Under the pieces are notes generated by a model. That model was not told where the DNA came from and made no database searches. It saw only the letters and a program-made list of their open reading frames with translations. Positions 1-14,021 of a stretch of 64,000 nt of DNA are shown piece after piece. The stretch covers positions 1,704,001 to 1,768,000 of the forward strand of contig CM041535.1 of NCBI GenBank assembly GCA_023238725.1, read 5' to 3'. The DNA is from Scortum barcoo. Its lineage: Eukaryota; Chordata; Actinopteri; Centrarchiformes; Terapontidae. Numbering within the stretch: the stretch's first letter is position 1; every line of letters begins with the position of its first letter. Position numbers and translations under genes: made by a program.

Positions 1-497
1 AAGTCATAAATCTATTTCTCATCATGGTTGAAAGACTCACACTGCAACAGTTCTTGACTGTTGTAAACCTGAGAGTCAGTACATGAGTCAAGATCAAATT
101 AGGCTTACTGTTCAGTACTGATGAGCCTATTAAAGTTCATTTCAAGTTCACAACCTCAGAGTACTGGAATGTGGCGCTGTCACACAGTTTGCTCTGTAGT
201 TTATTATTTTTATGTAAACATAGATTTTACCTGCTAATCACATACCAGAAGACAGCTACAGTGCAAAAAAGATTTCAGGGACTCGTTTCACAAGAGTTAT
301 CTTTGGATTCATATTTTCAATGCTTAACAAAAGTAAACAGAAGGAACATGTTGCACTAAAATGTCTGGATACTGTACGTGCTAATTAAGAAGTGAACCAC
401 AAAGACCTGTAAATGTATATAAATGAATTAAACGCATGTCATGCAGCCTGTGTTTGTCCAGGTTTAACATAAAACCCTTTTCTCTCTCCTCTCGCAG
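1..497 (+). other. fgf17 intron (3' part)
   Basis: This is the non-coding sequence before the last fgf17 exon. It ends in a pyrimidine-rich tract and an AG acceptor at 496-497. The earlier exons, with the signal peptide and the N-terminal half of the FGF core, lie outside the window to the left. I see no other exon here. Confidence 0.75.
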
Positions 498-788
498 CCC
501 AACGGCCGGAGCAGGGATTGTATCTTCACAGAGATAGTACTGGAGAACAATTACACGGCCTTCCAGAATGCAAAGTATGAGGGCTGGTATGTGGCTTTCA
601 CCAGGAAAGGGAGGCCCATCAAAGCTTCCAGGACGAGGGAGAACCAGAGAGAGGTCCATTTCATCAAGAGGCTACACACGGGCCCGCCTCCCTTCCCCAA
701 CACAGACCAAAGCAAACACTTTGAGTTCATCCGATTTCCGGCCACACACAGAGCAAAGCGGAACAGGAAATCACATACCTCTTCCTAA
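498..788 (+). CDS. fgf17: FGF17-type fibroblast growth factor, last coding exon (partial gene)
   Basis: The exon begins after a CTCGCAG acceptor and reads in phase 0 for 96 codons to TAA at 786-788. It encodes the C-terminal half of an FGF beta-trefoil: [20 protein letters not shown], then [13 protein letters not shown], then [11 protein letters not shown]. These are hallmarks of the FGF8/17/18 subfamily, which are secreted ligands that signal through FGF receptors in brain and axis patterning. Paralogue choice rests on the tail. After HFIKRL it has a PPPFPN stretch, then HFEF, and a basic end with [10 protein letters not shown]. This resembles my recollection of FGF17 (LPFPN, QFEF, basic RTKRTRR end) better than FGF8 or FGF18, which lack the PFPN insert. 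Fish fgf24 is the main alternative. The signal peptide and N-terminal exons are outside the window. Confidence 0.88.
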   Translation, partial: PNGRSRDCIFTEIVLENNYTAFQNAKYEGWYVAFTRKGRPIKASRTRENQREVHFIKRLHTGPPPFPNTDQSKHFEFIRFPATHRAKRNRKSHTSS

Positions 789-3770
789 CACGCAGCAGAA
801 GAAATGGACTGATGACAGTGCTATAGGAAGAAACAGATGCAATTTTATTTTTGTATATTTTTGATAGATAAAAGATGGTTAAAATGCCATAAATCTAAAG
901 TAATATTGCTGTAAAAGGATCATGTGTAAATACTGAAAGAGAGTAAAGAAGATGGATTATATTTAATCGTCCTGTGTTTATGTGTTGACTAGTATGAGGG
1001 GACATTTTGACACACACACTGACTAAAACAACATTTTCTTACCTTTGAATAAGATGGTCTGTTTATGTGATATGGGCCAAATACTTATTACATGCTGTAT
1101 GGACAGTGAGACAAAATTCATAGCACAATTGAGAAGAAATTTCACAGTTTAAATCCTCCATTACATTACATTCAGCTTCATATCATGTCACAGGCTACAC
1201 AGGTTTCTCATTAGGTACTCAGCCACTATGATTTCACATTATTTAAAGCAGTGGATGGACAAAACACTGCTAAAACCTGACGGTGAGGTGACGTAACAGC
1301 TGTTGCAATATTTGAATGTAATAACTGATTGGGCTGCTGGGAAACCTGAAACCTGTCAGTCGGCACTTTAATAAGCGATTGGATCAAAGCAACAAGGAAG
1401 AGCTAAAAGAGCACCAAAGAGGCCAAAACATCTACAGGAGCATCAGTCAAATAAATCTACCTTGTTGGATATTTGAAAAGGAACAGTTTGCAAAATAATT
1501 GTATGTCGTAACATACACAGCCTGCATTAAAAAGGAGGAACAGTTGTCATGAGCACATCTTTGTCATTTAGTATTTATGCTTATTTGTCTTTCCCCTGTA
1601 CATGCACTGATTAGAATGGCCAGCTTTATGAGCCCTGATATATTTATGACAACCATTTTGCAAGAGCATCAAGTACAGTCTTCACTTCAAATTCTTTGAA
1701 TGAAATATGATATGATGATTACAAAGGCACAAAGTCTGCTTTGGTTAAAACGGACCTATAAGAAATTGTAAAAGGCAAAAATTTGAATCTGATCTGAAAT
1801 GTACTTATTCCTGACTCCACACTTACTAGCTCCCCTTAAAACTCCTTGATATTTTTAAAGGGATCAATGACATACCCGCATCCCCAAATTGTACTCCTAG
1901 CTTGGTGTTACTGCAAAAACAGTCCAATAAAGTTTAGGATTTTGGGCCTCTAGTGAACCACATGGTGGAGCTAGAGGAAAGTCAGGGGATGACAAAGTCA
2001 TAAGGCTTCGTCCTCCAGGCACCGTGGATATCTGAAGCAGATTTCATGGAAATTCATCCAGTAGTTGTTGAAATATTTCAGTCTGGACCAAAGTGATTGA
2101 CCGATCCTGAATGTCATCCCACCAACATGGCTAGAAGTGAATGAGTGGTGCAAAAAGGTATGGTCAGTTATTAGTGCTGTAAATTGTACAGAATATCATT
2201 ATAATTGCTAACAAATGAACAAATGAAGCCAACAGTAAGATGTAAGTATGTAGTTAGATTAGATTGTATGAGATCTATGTTGCCAGGACTGACACAATGT
2301 TATGACAGATCAAAATGCTATTTGGAGTTGGGCCAGACAATGTAGCTGTTTTAATGAACTTGGCAAAGATGGGAGGCATGGGCCTTAGACTGAATTAACA
2401 TTGACTGGAGGAAATATGGCTGTGTTTGTGTGAATGTAATGAGATCTATTTTTGCCCCGATGATGGGAAAACATTTGATAACAGGTTGGTGGGAGGACAC
2501 TAACTCTTGCTGTTCTCTATGACACAGTGTTAATACAGAATCACTGAAAATTATGTTTATTGCTGTGGATAGGCTGCATGATAGATAACCAATCATGCAA
2601 GGATCTCATTAGATTTGAGGTTGAGACAAACCTGCATGTCATATTATGTTAGTTTCTGTCTGTATGCAGGGATTTTATGGGGAGATGAGGTTTCTTTTAT
2701 AGTTTGTGGAGCAGCTCTTTTTCACTGTTACTTTATTCACTACTTGTTAACACAGTGATAAATATGCAGGATGTGCCTTAGTCTATTAATGAAACATTAT
2801 TGACTCTATATTAAGAAATACTTGGTCTTTTAATTTTAATTATTTAATCATTTTTGGTCATTTTACCATATCACAGATTGTTATTAAGGAAAGCACACAT
2901 GTCACATCAGGTATAAAATACAAACACAAGAAATGGAGAGTGCTGAAGATATATTCAGACAATTCTATAAAAATATTCAGACAATGCAGCACAGTAATAG
3001 TTACAAATAACTTTCAAAAGGGCAAAAAGGTAAATTGATAAATGAATAAACACAGAAAAGTGCAGATAATAAAAAGGAAGACTCATTACCCCAATAAAAT
3101 AGGAAATGAAACATAGAGACCCGTCATCTAGTGTATACTGTCATAGTGACAAATACTATCGTTCAGTTGAAAATGATGAGTAACATGCCATATATAGAGG
3201 CACTATAAAAAAGCTGATGTTTCCCCACAAACAGAGCGGAAGTTATTCACAGCCACACATGAATGGATCTTCTGTTGAGATGGGAAATGTGAAAAAGTGT
3301 CCTGATGCCTGGGAGGAAGTGAGCTTTAATTTCTTCATTCATTATTTGTGAGCGCCGTTGCCACGTTGATGTCACGTTCATGCCCTTCTTCACTGATCCC
3401 ATATTAAGAAATTCTCCTTTCCTCTAAACACTTCATTGGGGTCAAAGGTCAGGGTTGACTGCAGGGCAGCATCCACTGACATACTGATGACTGAGCAGCA
3501 CGTTCAACTCATGATGACCTTGTGCTGCCTCTTCATCAGGCTCAGAGCAGCTGTGGTGGATATATAGGTGAAGGGGGGGGGGGTCACCTCCGGCTGTGGT
3601 GTTTGGCTCCCCCTAGTGGCAGCCCGAGCTAATTGACTCCAGGTCAGGTGGACAGTCAGCTGATCACACCACAAATAGGAAGTGGAAGTCACAGTTCAAC
3701 AAAGTAGTCATGTTCAAATAGCTGACTGTTTTGTGTTTTTGGTTTATAAGAGAAAGGATTCAGAGAGAAG
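789..3770. other. fgf17 3' UTR and fgf17-fkbp15 intergenic region
   Basis: There is no coding exon I can support here. The start must include the fgf17 3' UTR; AATAAA-type signals occur near 1453 and 1925, and which is used cannot be told. A dispersed teleost repeat lies at about 1925-2130. Much of the rest is AT-rich unique sequence. A run of ten G lies near 3573-3582. The last 300 bases are the presumed fkbp15 promoter and leader, with no clear TATA box. Confidence 0.5.
1925..2130 (+). repeat. Dispersed teleost repeat, copy 1
   Basis: The core phrase runs from a 'gtggagctagaggaaagtc' block, through 'ggggatgacaaagt', to 'catggaaattcatccagtag' and 'gaaatatttcagtctggacc'. Degenerate forms recur near 43050-43330, 46819-47022 and 62690-62945 in the same order, which marks it as an old interspersed repeat rather than unique sequence. 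I recognise the pattern from many teleost genomes but cannot name the family. No open reading frame of its own is visible. Confidence 0.6.
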
Positions 3771-6700
3771 ATGTTCGGTGGAGACGATGAAGACGGAGAC
3801 TTCCTGTCTCCCACAGGAGGGTGAGTGTGTGCCCCCCCCAACAGCTAATGCTCTGAGCCTGCGAGAAAGCCAGTTTAGCATCATTAGCCGCAGCTAGCTT
3901 TAGCATGGAGCCAAATTTCAAGTCAGCTCTCACCATTTATCACCGCCTAATGAGTGAGTGGCACCTTTTAGAAAGTGACTGACAGTCTGGGTGAGTCTTT
4001 GTTAGCTCTTCTCTCACTCGGCTCACATTTGTCAGCACCAAACAGCAAGTTTTATCAGTCACTTCAAAGGATTTTTGTTGTGTCCATTATTGATCTCCAC
4101 CAAAATACCAGTTCAGCATAGGGAACCGCTGGTCAGCATGTTCAGGAGCACACACAAATATGAGCCGAATTAGAAAGTGACCCCTAATCATCGTAAAAGT
4201 CCCGACTGACATGCAAACAAACCCTTATCACATTGTCCCATATTTGATAACTCTTAAATGTCCACATTTACAAGCGGAATCCTCCATTAAGGTGAGAGTG
4301 AACCAGCTCGTTTCATGGCTGTTTTTTTTTTTTTTAAATGACGTTAAAGTCAACAGTTCCTGCGTCTTCTCACCCTGAAGAGCATGACAAAGATTACATG
4401 TGGAACAAACCCTTGAGTGGCTGGTTCATGCAGCATTAGAGGAAGTTGCATCTCACACAGTCCTCTTCATCTCTGCTGTGTCTCTGGGCTGCTCCCTGCT
4501 CTGATGGCTGATCACATGCTGTCTCTGTTGTCTTGAAGCTCCTCAGACTGCTGCTGTGTTCATATTTCAGCCACTAAGATGACTTACTTCCTGTTATGGA
4601 GACAATAATCTAATAGTGTGACTGACTAGAGCTCATTGTATAACCCCACAACTCTGACTAAAGAATATAAAGAATAAACAGTTGATTTGTTTGACGTGTA
4701 GGTTTTGTATTCTTTCTCTGTTTGGGACAAAGCCATTATAAATGGAAGTTGTTGTGATGCTGACAAACCACTGAGATATTTCAGGGGTCCAAACTGTGGC
4801 CCTCTTGTTGCGAGACACACTCAGTTACTATTAATGTACCTTGTCTCTCAATTACGAGGCATTCATTTCCAGCTCTGGCACACTTTCAGACGAGCAGCCG
4901 TGTTGTGCTCTGTGGCACTGCAGGACCATTGTGTGTCAGCACCAGCCCTGTCTGAGCGGTGCACGGCCCGCTCTAGAGGGAGGAGTGTCATGGCGGCTAA
5001 TTCCTCTCACATGCTGCCTGTTAGAGGAGTAAGGTGAAAAGCCTCTGCCACAGCCCATCTCTTGCTCAGTGGAGACAGAGAGCCCAAGTCGGAGCTCGTC
5101 ACTTTCTTCCTCTGCTATGCTGTTGAATCTACCACTGTGGTGTGACCGCACCGGTGGACAAGGGATCAGGGTTGCCCAGGACAGAAGCATTGGAGCGTAC
5201 GCTAGGAGGATTTTGACTCCCACATGCAAACTCACCACCCTTCCCAATCTCAGTTCCTTACCATCGGAGATGAGGGGCTGAAGGTTTTCAACATGTCCAT
5301 TCTGGGAGACACCAGTGATTACCAGTGGAAGGAGTTCCAGGGGTCAGTACAGTTAGCAGGCTACAGTTTTCTGTGGCTTTTCTTGTTTTGAAACCACAGA
5401 AATGTTGGTCTGGCCTTTTGGATCTGTTGAAAATAATGAGACTGACATCGGAAAATGTTTTCCTCAGCGGATGGAGTTTGTCAGTTGTCATGGAGGGTGT
5501 CAACTGAGCAGATGTCATTCACTGAGGAGGACCATGAGATGCAGTTGAAAGAAGAGTAATTTAGTTAAGTTTAGTCAGTTTAGTTTAGTTAAAAACCTCC
5601 TTTGAGGGTCAAGAATGGACTTTGTCGCTCACTTCTCATGTTTTCTTAGCTGTCACAGTGTTTGTTACGCAGCTCAGTGATAACTGAGCACACTTAATCT
5701 GGTGAGGAATACCATGAGACGAGGTAGGAAGCCCCAGATAAAACTAGTCAGTAGACTCTGGGTCTTTGGGTTTCTGACTATTGATGAAACAAACAAAGCC
5801 ATTTAAAGACATCAGCTTGGACTTTGGAAAATTGTGATGGCTGTGTTTTTTTGACTAAATTTAATTGACTAAATAATAATAAAACAGGCAGATTATTCAA
5901 GAAAAAAAAGACAAATTATTTGACAATGAAAACACTTGGATTCAGCCCTGCAGTTGTTTGTTCTGACATTTTGTAATCAAGTTTGTGATGATAGATTATA
6001 CATTATGTGGCTCATTGATGTAGATTAAATGTGTGTTAGGAGCTGTTGAAGAGTGGCACCTACATTAAAATCTCTGAAATAAAAATGAAAGTCTTGAATG
6101 AGTAGCTTTACCTTTGTGAAAAAAATACCCTGACCGTTCAAGAGGGTCAAGATCTTTATTTGTCATATGCACAACAACTAGAGTGAAGCAGTCATTGGCA
6201 ATGAAATCCATCATTCTCAGGCCCCCTCCAATAATTCTCATATACAGTGTAGAAAAACAAACTCCCAGAAGTAAAAAAAAATGTTAACATGACCATATCT
6301 ACATTATCTTTACACTTGTTCTCCTTGCAGAGCCAAGTTGGCCTCCCTGTTTGGACTAGACCAGCAGGCCAGTCAGGGGAATGAGTCGTTCCAGTACACA
6401 GCACCGAAACAGCCCAGAAAAAGCTCCAACTCAGGTAAGAGCGTTACAGTGGAGACATCAGCGACTCCACATTCATCTGTTATATGGAGACTTAGTATGT
6501 CTTTTGTCTCTTTATAGCACCAGCCCCACAGAAACCGGCTCCACCACCTGGAGCTCCTGCAGTTTTATTGGCTACAGCAGTCCAAGCCTTCAGATAGTGA
6601 GGAGTCTGTTTTTAATGTTTGGAAACAACTTCATGATGCTTTTTTTCCTTGTCATTTCTAAATTTAAAAAGTTTGTTTTCCCCCATGAGAAACCCTCTGT

Positions 6701-9700
6701 GCAAAGCTTAAAAAGCTAAAAATAAATTCCATACTGCGTAAATAAAGTCACAGCTCCCCAAATCATCTTAAACTAAGTCAAGTGAAAAGCTTTTCTGCTG
6801 CTTTTGTCCCATGTGCAGTATTAACGGACAGTACGTGAAGCAGGGCAAGCTGGGAGCAGCCGTACTGGGCAACCACACAACAAAAGAGGTTGGAGCTTTG
6901 CTAACTGGTCACTTGTTTGAGATTATTGGTGTGACTTTTGATTTTTTTTTCTGAATAATGCACCCCCTCTTTCCTGCAGTACAAGCTGCTTCTGTACTTG
7001 AGTCAACAGAAACAAGTGACCACTGCCAAGATTCATGTGGGCTTTGTTTTCACGGTGAGTAAAGACGTGAAGGAGGCTGAATACATGCGGACAAACAGAT
7101 AATCAGATTCATTTAAAGAATATCACACCTCACACCGAGGGGAATTTACGTATGGCTGGGAAGTCTGACGGATGTCTAATGTAAGGAAACACATTTTACT
7201 CCTACATCTGAATAATAATTCCTGACTGAAGAAAGGCCAAATTATTTTCACATACATACATTCTGTTTCTCTAAATTTGTTATAAAAGATTTTTAGAGTA
7301 ATGGTGCTCATCTGATCATTGTGTTGCCCTATACTGTCAATATGCAGTACACCAGGAGAGCCACTGATATTTATCACACAGAGGAATAGAGTTACTGCAA
7401 TGCCTCTGTCCTTTTTGGAGTTACACCACTCTTATTCACAGTCCACTGTACTGTAAATACAGGAAGTAATTCAAAATCAGCATAAAATGTTTTTTAAAAT
7501 GTTTTAATTTTAATTTAGTCATGTAATACTGCATTAAAATAGTGAAGGAACAAGCCAAAATAATAACATCCATACTTCCAAACACAGTGGTGCTCTCTTT
7601 CTGTTGGCTGATCGAGCATATCTGCTTGATCACAGCTGAACATAGGTGAACTCGCTGCAGAAAACCAAAAAACGCTTGAGTTTGTCCCTCACTCAGCTTA
7701 AGTCGAAGTTAATGTGAGATGGAGCGGACATTCATGGAAATGTAATGTGACCATGCCAACATGTCACAGCTGTCTGATCAGATCTCCTGTTTTCCTGGGT
7801 TTGGGTTTGACTTTGACTGTCTTTATTTATATGGCATGGTGCCTGCTCTGATGGCTGATCACAGGCACGGTGCTCGCATGTCTTTTAATTAAAGGGAAAA
7901 TGTAAAAATTAAAGTAGAGGACAGATGAAAGGACAGATGAAATGCGAGAGAGTACAGAGATAGATACATTATCGGCAACTGGAATAACTTTTTTTAAACT
8001 TCTGTTGTTATTTTTACTGCATGATTTAGATGGAGACAAATGACAAAGCTCCATACTTTGGTCTCTTAATGCCATATCTGTGACAGCAGAACATCAAGCA
8101 TCATAGGCTCACACGTAGGCTCATAGGACACAGAAAAAAGTAGTAAAGATCTTAGAAGGCACACATTTTACACACAGGTAATACACCTGTTGCCTTTTTA
8201 ATTAGGCATTGAACCTTTCCATTCGAACAGCTCACTATCACAGTAGCAGGTTTTTCATTGCTCTTTTTAAATAGTGTACATTTTCTTACGAAAAGAAGCT
8301 TGTAAAGCAGCTCAGATCTAGTCCAAGGTTTCTTCTTTAAGCAGCGTTAAAAACATGAAAGCAATGCATGTAAGTTCCCATATAGATAAAGATGGAAAAA
8401 TCTTCTTCTCAAAAATCTCAGAATGAACACTGTGAAGGTTGTCTTCCCATCACTTCACACATCACAAATAAACTGTCAATATTATGTTCATTACAGCACT
8501 GCAAACTCTTATAAAAATATGAAAGGAAATCTTTATTATATGTGAAGAACAATTACACTCCAGACTCCCCATCAGTCTGTCTGTGTAGATAAATCATTCT
8601 GAACATACGTTTATAGCAGATTCCCACAGAGTGTAAAACTTGTAGACTTTGGAGTGTTCCTCATCTTGTCTTTTCTTTTTCCTGGCCATGTGCTCTTCCC
8701 CTCCCACAGGTCCAGCCAAACAATTACTGCACTTTCTATGATGACCAGAGGCAGAACTGGTCTCTGATGTTTGAATCTGAGAAAGCTTCATGCGACTTCT
8801 GTAAAGAGGTGAGTGACACAGGAGGAGGCCTTCAGCTAAGACGCTGATTACTGTCTGACCAACATGACGAAGCAAACACTGACAGTCTGTGTTTGTCAGC
8901 ATCAGGATTCATCTTCAAAACCCCTTTATCATTCTGACCACCATCAGATACAGGCTTTCAGCGGATTCCATGAGTCATGTTGTTTATTACATGATGACTT
9001 CTTTTGTGTACATCAGGTATGTTTGGCAAAAGCGAACAGTGCAGCCTCCTTAGATGCTGTGGTGACTCAGGATCTGAGTCTTGGTGAGGGCCAGGCGGTG
9101 GAGCATGGAGATTCTCTGGAGGTGGTGTACACAGGCTGGCTCCTGCAGAACCACACCATCGGACAGGTCACACACTCCCCCACCATTTCATCAATTCAAT
9201 CATTTTCTCTCCAGTTTCTGTAGGTTTTTGTAGATACCAGGGCTCACAGCGTATTGCATCGTAATTATCCTTTCAGATGTTTGACTCCAACCAGAACAAG
9301 GACAAGTTGCTACGGCTTAAAATTGGAGCTGGAAAAGTGTTCAAAGTGAGTCCAACTTACTGTACTGAATAAGAGGAGCAGCCTAAGTTAAATGCCAACA
9401 ATAACACCTTTTATGGCTTTATTTATATCTTTTTTCTGATGGTATCAAACATGATCTCTTTTTCACATCTTTTATTTGGACTTGGTGAAGTCAGACATTG
9501 CAATATCTTTCATAACCATGTACTGTGGTATTTAGAATGTCAGGAGTGACATTGTCCACCACCATAATTCTGTCAGAGATGCTGATTTGTTTTGCACGTG
9601 TCCGTTCGGAGCTTCTTATCAAGCCTTTATCTGCTCTGCTTTGGCAACACGACAGGCCGCACTTCAGTGATTTGAATATCACTGTGAATGTTTCCACAGC

Positions 9701-12700
9701 TTCTTATTCTTATTCTAGATATGTGATCTTAGTGTGTATATTTAACTTCTCTTAATACCAACTAACTTTTAATCCACTCATGGTTCTGATGATATAACAT
9801 GTGGTTGGCTTGTAATTCACTCCAAATCTGCAGCCATGTTTTGGTGTGAAGCCTTTTGGAGCCTATGTCACTAAGGAGGAGAAAAGGTGGAGAAAATAGA
9901 AAAAAAAAGATAAATGAAAGGCAAAAATAAATGACTTTTGTCTTTTTTTCTCAATCATGAGTATTTTATTTTACTGGCAGTGCTGCATTTTTCCTCAGTA
10001 TATTTTGGAGAGGTCAAACACATAGCATTTTTCTGAAATACACTGCAGGAGTAATTCCCTGAACATTTCTGCACCACGCTTCAGTGCTTATCAAGTTATA
10101 TTGAAGTCATGACCGATGTTGACTCGTACAGAAGCAGAAGGCTGGCCTGTCGAAATGTCTGAATTCTAAGACAAACGGGGCAATAATGCCAAATAAAATT
10201 AATACTTCATTTTATTCAGTCCCATGTTGGAATTGGGACTTTTTTTTGGAGCAGTGACTAATTTTTGAGAAGTATTTTTCTGTGGTTCTGTCCAAGCTTC
10301 CCAGTATTGACTTTCTTGTTGGGTCTCTTGTTAGGTGCATTTGCTCCTCTAGTAATTGAACTAATGGGGATAACACAAAGTTTGAAATAAACTAATCTAG
10401 CTTTGAATGAGCAGTGTAAACTCATGTTCATCATCATTGTCTTACTATGTTATTACCTCTTTATCTCTCTTCCTGTCCTTCTCCGCATGAGCAGGGCTGG
10501 GAGGAGGGAATGCTGGGGATGAAGAAGGCGGGCCGTCGTCTCATTGTCGTCCCACCTGAACTGGGTTACGGCTCCAAGGGAGTCCCCAACCATATCCCTG
10601 CTAACAGCACTCTTATTGTTGAAGCAGAGCTTCGACGGGTAAACGCCCCCTGAACCATTTTCTACACCGTTCCCTCTCCTGCTCTTGTATTTGATATTTT
10701 CTATCATAGCTGATGATTCAAACGTCAAATAAAATATGTAACTAGGACCTCTTTACTCCTAGTTGCTTGTAATGTTAGGGAGGTGTGAACTGAAGCTGAC
10801 TGTGCTTATGTTACCCTTTAGGTCAAGTTTTCCAAGGACAGTGGGTCTGATCGTGCCAGTGCCAGCTCCAGAGACTCTGCTGCTCCCTCACCTGCTCCTT
10901 CCCCAGCTCCCAGCGTGGAGAATTTAGCTTCAGAGTCCCCAGCTCAGACAACTGCCTCAGGTCCAGGCAGACCAGGGTGAGATTTTAGCCTTGTCAAATA
11001 GTTAACAGCATTTTCCTCAACTCTTTTGTTATGTACGTTGTCTCTGACCTTTTCTCTGCAGGGAACCGCCACTTCGTGCAAAGTCAAACTCTCTCAGTGA
11101 ACAGCTGGCAGTAAGCACGTTCACTGCTTTTTTTCTTACCAATGATCTACTTTGATTTAATCATTGTATTATTTTGCAGCTGTAATGATGGGAGCTTTCT
11201 TTTTCAAACTTCAGAATCCAGATGCCACAAAGGCCAAGCTGATCTCTCGCATGGCAAAGATGGGCCAGCCCATGTTGCCTTTTCTGGCAGGAGTGGCGGG
11301 CCAGCCCGAATCCAGTGACTCTGAGCTTGAGGTGGGCCTGCAGAATCCTGGGAAGGAAGTTTTTCTGTAGATTTTAAAGAAGTAGTTCAGAAATATTGTA
11401 TATTTCCATCAGAAAGCCAAAACTGACTGTATCAACTAACAAGTATCGTGTATAGAGCCTGATATATCTCCTTCCACTGAGCTCCATTGTTGAGCTCCAT
11501 AACCTCATGCTGCTGCCCCTGTTTGGGTGTCACTGGCTTGAAACTACAGTGAGCAGCTGTTTTAGGAAATGATTGACAGACTGACTCTGCCCTCTGTATG
11601 TTGATCTCCAGGACACCAGCGGCAGCAGAGCAAAGGAGCGGCCCGCGGCTCCTTCTCCAGTGCAGATCTCCATTACTGCCCCAGCTTCAGCACACGGTAA
11701 ACTTCTTCCACTTCTTCATATCAGCAGTTTTGAGATAGCAACAAGCTTTCTTTTGGATGTACAGTATGTTTTACAATTTCTTGGTAAGTTTGATCTCTTC
11801 AATTCTTTTGTTTTTCCTGCAGTACATCCTCATCCTCACACCACTGCACCTTCAGCTCTACTTCCAGTTATGACCACTGTTCCCCCACAGCATGGGCTAC
11901 CAGGAAGCAATCATGCCTTTCAGGTTAGATTTAAACTACACTTTGTACTAAACTATTGTCATTAAGTACATAATAAACCAATCTCTAGATGCACTGATAT
12001 AAAGAGATATTATGTTGGTTTATAGCCTTACAGCTACGCCCCGACCTCTGTGGCTCCATCTCATCTGCAGCCTGTTGGCCAGGTCTACCCTGCACAGACT
12101 GTCCCATATGTGGGTAAGAAAGTTCAAGTCAACTATAAGGAAGCAATTGTGATCTTGACACTTGTATATAACAGCTTACGTACCTTGGACTTTAGGCATC
12201 ATTCTGCTGTTTAAAGATGCTGTTTTTTTTTCTTGCAGCAGCAGCCTCAGTAGTTAAGGATACTATAACAAAAGCAGTTTTGTGTTTGATTCAATTAGTG
12301 AAGCTGTTATGCCTGACAAACCCTGTGATTTTTGTGACCATGTTGATTTTCTCAGGCTCCAGTGATGTCACTTCCTTCTTAATGACCGAGGCCCGACAAC
12401 ACAACACAGAAATCCGCTTATCTGTTGGAAAAGTAGCAGATAAAGTGGATCAACTGGCCTCAAAGGTATAAACTAGGTACAAGAATATTTTTACTGAGCA
12501 GCTTTCACATGAAAAAGGTTCATCTAGTTTTTGTCTCTTTGTACTTTAACAGATCGATGACCTTCAAAGGCAGGGAAGTCTTTCCATGGGTGTGTCCAGT
12601 ATGTCGATGGAAACCTCCATGATCATGCACAACATTCAAAGAATTGTCCAGGTACACACCTGAATAGCATGGTGCCTATTTGTGTTTCTTACGCAGCTCT

Positions 12701-13982
12701 TTTTATCACACAAATATAGATTATTTTATGACATCTTTTAGTGCATCGGGCCTTTTTATCAGTAATCAGACAGTGTACTGAAAACTCCTATTTTGTGTTT
12801 AGGAAAATGAATGTTTAAAAAAGGAAGTCTTTGAGAAAAGCTCTCGCATTGAGGAGCAAAACCATAAGATCGGGGAGCTCATCAACCAAAACCAGAGGTG
12901 AGTCTGGAAAAGACAGGCAGAACATCATGTCCCACCACTATTTCCACTTGTGACACATGCTGTAGAAATGTATATGATCCCTCAGTCATGATAATGTGGA
13001 GTGCTTATGCTAAAACCACAATTATGAGACTTATGTAGTTATTTTATTTAATTTTAAACGGTTAATGTCACACTGTGGCTGGACTAACAGTGACAGTAGA
13101 CCAAAGTGACTCATGTACCTTTAAGAAAGTATCTGGCTGTGAGGCGGATGTAATGTGGTCGTGCTGTGGTTGTCAGGTATGTGGAGCAGAGTAACCTGCT
13201 GCTGGAACAGAGGAATGACTCCCTCAAGTCCTCCAGTGAGCAGAACCAGGCCAGACTACTGCAGGCTGAGCAGGACAAGGTGAGGAATGGCCACACTGTA
13301 ACAAACATGACATTACTCTGTCACTGTCTGACAGCCTCAACTGTAGACCCAAACCGTCACATACATCAGAGCAAGTAAAATTTGCCCCCGCTTGTACATG
13401 AGGACAGCTGCTCTGGATATAATGTCACATCAGCCCAGTAGTTTGCAATGTGTGAATGTGCCTCCTGACTGTCATGGGGGGATACACAATACACAATATT
13501 CATCTCAACCAGTACATGCTTTTCAGTGAAAAAAGGGCCAAACAGATAAATTAAAGTTTAGTTTTCCACAGGTACAATATATCTATAATTGGTGTATATG
13601 TCAAATTATAAGAGACAAGAAAATGATGCAGAAATGCCATCGCATGTTTGATATAGTTTTGACCCAGTGGCTACATTGCATGTTTTTTTTCATCAGAGCA
13701 GTGACGTGTTCTTGTTATAACTGTAAAATGTCCTGCTCAGTGCATGTTTTGGACTGTAACAACCAAATTTAAGGGATCTTTGTCAATCAAAGCACAGAGA
13801 TCGTTGGGGGTCTTTACAGTTAAAGGTTTTATTCATATAACAGACTGAACACAATGAAATAATCTTGTGTCAGTGTACAGCTGTCTGTTGCTGCAACCTC
13901 TAGAATGTCTACCATTCTCTTTTCTCTTTTAAAAATAATACATAAATACATTTATTCACCATTTGACCATTTTTACATTGGA

Positions 13983-14021
<39 letters not shown>

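Noticed and set aside
11164..11214. Earlier acceptor (TTTGCAG) for fkbp15 exon 12
   Set aside because: It would add a stop codon (CTG TAA) in phase 0. The acceptor at 11213-11214 gives the expected NPDATKAKLISRMAKMGQP.
12217..12355. Alternative upstream start of fkbp15 exon 16 at a CTTGCAG acceptor near 12239
   Set aside because: Reading from there meets a stop (GTAGTTAAGG context) in the needed phase. The CTCAG acceptor at 12354-12355 restores GSSDVTSFLMTEARQHN.
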